Shown piece by piece: positions 62,016 through 64,000 of a DNA stretch of 64,000 nt (its first letter is position 1; each line of letters starts with the position of its first letter). The position numbers were made by a program, and so were the translations under genes. Origin of the DNA: Mangrovihabitans endophyticus (GTDB lineage Bacteria > Actinomycetota > Actinomycetes > Mycobacteriales > Micromonosporaceae); contig NZ_BMMX01000015.1 in assembly GCF_014646155.1 (NCBI RefSeq), forward strand, positions 62,001 through 126,000, in the 5' to 3' direction. Under the pieces are notes generated by a model, which was not told the origin of the DNA, made no database searches, and saw nothing but the letters and a program-made list of their open reading frames with translations.

Positions 62016-62641
62016 CCGGCGCGGTGCTGGTCGTCACCGCGGTCGGCGCCGAGGCCGACGCGGTGCGCGGGGGCGCCCGCGACGCCGTGCACGTGTCGGC
62101 GGCCGGTGTCGGCCCGGCCGCGGCGGCCGGCGGCACCGCCCGGCTGCTGGCGCTGGCCGAGGCGGCCGGCACGCCGTACCGGGCGGTGATCAGTGCGGGC
62201 ATCGCGGGCGGGTTCGACGGCCGGGCCGCGGTCGGCGCCACCGTCCTGGGCGTCCGCAGCATCGCCGCCGACCTGGGCGCGGAATCACCGGCCGGATTCT
62301 TGCCGGTGGAGACGCTGGGCTTCGGCACCAGCGTGATCGAGGCGGACGGCGAGCTGCTGGCGTCCCTGACGGCGGCGCTGCCCGAGGCGGTCCGCGGCGA
62401 CATCCTGACGCTGTGCACGGTGACCGGAAGCGGTGCCACCGCGGCCCGCTTGGCGCGGGCGCATCCGGCCGCGGTGGCCGAGGCGATGGAGGGGTACGGG
62501 GTGGCGAGCGCCGCCACCGCGGCGGCGGTGCCGTTCGCCGAACTGCGCACCGTGTCCAACCCGGTCGGACCCCGGGACCGGGCGTCCTGGCGGATCGCGA
62601 CGGCGCTGGCGGCCCTGACGAAGGCCGCAGCCGCCCTCTGA
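62012..62641 (+). CDS. mqnB: futalosine hydrolase
   Basis: 209 residues. Nucleoside-phosphorylase-like fold: VVTAVGAEADAVRGG, SAGIAGGF, and the active-site region AMEGYGVASAATAA, with a Glu that would bind ribose. It removes hypoxanthine from futalosine in the alternative menaquinone pathway. Directly followed by mqnD, which uses a product two steps later. Confidence 0.9.
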
Positions 62642-62722
62642 TCGAGCCGGGGCCGCGCATTGTGGTAAGAGGAACAGGCTGCCTGCCGGGCCAGATCAGG
62701 CTTGCGTGGTTACGGTGAGGTC

Positions 62723-63577
62723 GTGGCGTTCACTCTCGCGGCTTCCCCGTGCCCCAACGACACCTTCGTGTTCCACGCCCTGGTGCACGGCATGATCCCG
62801 GGTGCGCCCCCGGTCGACTTGACCTTCGCCGATGTCGACGTGACAAACACCGCCGCCGAGCGCGGCGAGTTCGACCTGGTCAAGGTGAGCTACGCGGCCC
62901 TGCCCTGGCTGCTCGACGACTACCATCTGCTGCCCTGCGGCGGCGCGCTGGGACGAGGATGCGGGCCGCTGGTCCTGGTGCGGGACGACGGGGACGGGAG
63001 CGCCCCCGACCTCGGTGGCGCCACCGTGGCGGTGCCCGGCGACCGGACCACCGCGTACCTGCTGTTCCGGCTCTGGTCCGCCGACCGGCCGCCGGCGCAC
63101 ATCGAGGTAGTGCCGTTCCACGAGATCATGCCGGCGGTCGCCGCCGGGAAGTACGACGCCGGCCTGGTCATCCACGAGGCTCGCTTCACCTACCCGCGGC
63201 ACGGGCTCACCGCGCTCGTCGATCTGGGCGAATGGTGGGAGACGGGCACCGGACTGCCGATCCCGCTCGGCGCGATTCTGGCGAAAAAGGGCGTCGTCGA
63301 CCCCACGCAGGCCACCGAGTGGATCCGCACCAGCGTGAGCATGGCCTGGGCGAACCCGGACGCGAGTCGGGAGTTCGTGCTGGCCAACGCGCAGGAGATG
63401 GAGCCCGAGGTAGTCGACCAGCACATCGCGCTCTACGTCAACGAGTTCACCCTGGACCTGGGCAAGGAGGGCTTCGCCGCCGCCGACGCCCTGCTCGGGC
63501 GGTCGGCGGCGGCGGGCATCACTCCGCAGATCGGCTCACTGGCCGACGGCCACCAGCCGAACGACGCGAGCGGCTAG
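62723..63577 (+). CDS. mqnD: 1,4-dihydroxy-6-naphthoate synthase
   Basis: 284 residues from GTG 62723. Periplasmic-binding-protein-like enzyme fold with ASPCPNDTFVFHALVHG, VKVSYAALPWLLDDYHLL, and IHEARFTYPRHGL, all typical of MqnD. It converts cyclic dehypoxanthinyl futalosine to 1,4-dihydroxy-6-naphthoate. Its TAG stop overlaps the convergent cold-shock gene's TAG stop in the tetranucleotide CTAG. Confidence 0.95.
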   Translation: MAFTLAASPCPNDTFVFHALVHGMIPGAPPVDLTFADVDVTNTAAERGEFDLVKVSYAALPWLLDDYHLLPCGGALGRGCGPLVLVRDDGDGSAPDLGGATVAVPGDRTTAYLLFRLWSADRPPAHIEVVPFHEIMPAVAAGKYDAGLVIHEARFTYPRHGLTALVDLGEWWETGTGLPIPLGAILAKKGVVDPTQATEWIRTSVSMAWANPDASREFVLANAQEMEPEVVDQHIALYVNEFTLDLGKEGFAAADALLGRSAAAGITPQIGSLADGHQPNDASG

Positions 63578-63960
63578 ACCTCCAGCTCACTCGCCACCGC
63601 GTGCACCAACTGGGCGATCTTCTGCGCCGTACGCTTATCCGGGTACCGGCCGCGGCGCAGATCGGGCTGCACCTTGGCCTCCAGCACCTTGATCATGTCC
63701 TCGACCATGCCGTGTAGCTGGTCGGCCGGACGGCGGCGCAGCTCGGCGACCGACGGCGGGGCGTCGAGCACCTTGACGCCCAGCGCTTGGGCGCCCTTAC
63801 GACCGTCCACCACGCCGAACTCGACACGCTGACCGGTCCGCAACTCGCCGACACCGGCCGGCAGCGCGCCCTTGGGCAGGAACACATCCCCGCCTTCGTC
63901 GCTGGTGACGAAGCCGAATCCCTTCGCCGCGTCGTACCACTTCACTCGACCCGTGGGCAC
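63574..63960 (-). CDS. cold-shock-domain protein with C-terminal extension
   Basis: 128 residues from GTG 63960. Cold-shock domain at about 1-65 with RNP-1 KGFGFV and an RNP-2 variant DVFLP, so it should bind single-stranded RNA or DNA. The second half (about 65-128) is a helical extension ending RTAQKIAQLVHAVASELEV; this two-part form is familiar in actinomycetes. Its stop overlaps that of mqnD. The remaining 40 bp to the window end are upstream sequence. Confidence 0.9.
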   Translation of the reverse strand: MPTGRVKWYDAAKGFGFVTSDEGGDVFLPKGALPAGVGELRTGQRVEFGVVDGRKGAQALGVKVLDAPPSVAELRRRPADQLHGMVEDMIKVLEAKVQPDLRRGRYPDKRTAQKIAQLVHAVASELEV

Positions 63961-64000
63961 CGCTGACCTCAACTTCAGTTGTTTGGACTACCACTCAACG

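Overview
The window is high-GC chromosomal DNA from an actinobacterium. GTG starts are frequent, Shine-Dalgarno sites are strong, and gene ends are tightly coupled. The gene set (SepH, PspC, AfsR/SARP-type regulators, actinobacterial c-di-AMP riboswitches, futalosine-pathway menaquinone genes, a DUF2530/DUF3027 neighbourhood) points to a filamentous actinomycete. A Micromonosporaceae member (Actinoplanes-like) is my best guess, by inference only. I see no tRNA, rRNA, insertion sequence, prophage or CRISPR.

Region 1 (0-15.2 kb) looks like a carbohydrate acquisition locus. A LuxR-type regulator and a small unknown protein lie opposite two tandem AfsR/SARP-like ATPase regulators. These are followed by a YtfQ-type sugar-binding lipoprotein, a secreted GH2-like hydrolase with two AbfB (arabinofuranose-binding) modules, and a YtfR/YtfT/YjfF-type ABC importer. 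The binding-protein gene and the ATPase gene share a 36-bp upstream element. An unusual C-rich/G-rich inverted repeat separates the binding protein from the hydrolase.

Region 2 (15.2-32.6 kb) is sensory and cell-surface. It holds an ECF sigma/anti-sigma pair, a secreted neprosin-like protein, a membrane pseudokinase, a lipoprotein, an Atu4866-like protein, a GH76 enzyme, and two coupled c-di-GMP proteins (GGDEF; GGDEF-EAL). A TetR with a clear operator sits beside a Wzm/Wzt (TagGH-like) glycopolymer exporter. Two divergent paralogous secreted coiled-coil/M15-like proteins are each preceded by a ydaO-type c-di-AMP riboswitch. A 50-bp perfect palindrome closes the region.

Region 3 (32.6-43.5 kb) holds GH65 phosphorylase plus beta-phosphoglucomutase-like HAD, an RsbW-like ATPase, an unknown membrane protein, an orphan MsmK-type ATPase, and a coupled pair that fits teichoic-acid-like polymer synthesis: a GT2-TagF fusion and a CDP-alcohol phosphotransferase with a degenerate nucleotidyltransferase-like N-terminus.

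Region 4 (43.5-64 kb) is mostly housekeeping: PspC, DUF4230, acyl-CoA dehydrogenase, nitroreductase, aldose epimerase, MFS, pdxH, citrate synthase, serC, a second aminotransferase, sepH, thpR-like, an MFS/MarR pair with its operator, an NCS2 purine permease, DUF2530, DUF3027, MFS-mqnB-mqnD and a cold-shock protein.

The most notable themes are the furanose-type uptake locus with its shared regulatory element, the divergent c-di-AMP riboswitch pair, and the concentration of c-di-GMP, c-di-AMP and wall-polymer export genes within 10 kb. Functions rest on motif recognition by eye; no searches were run.
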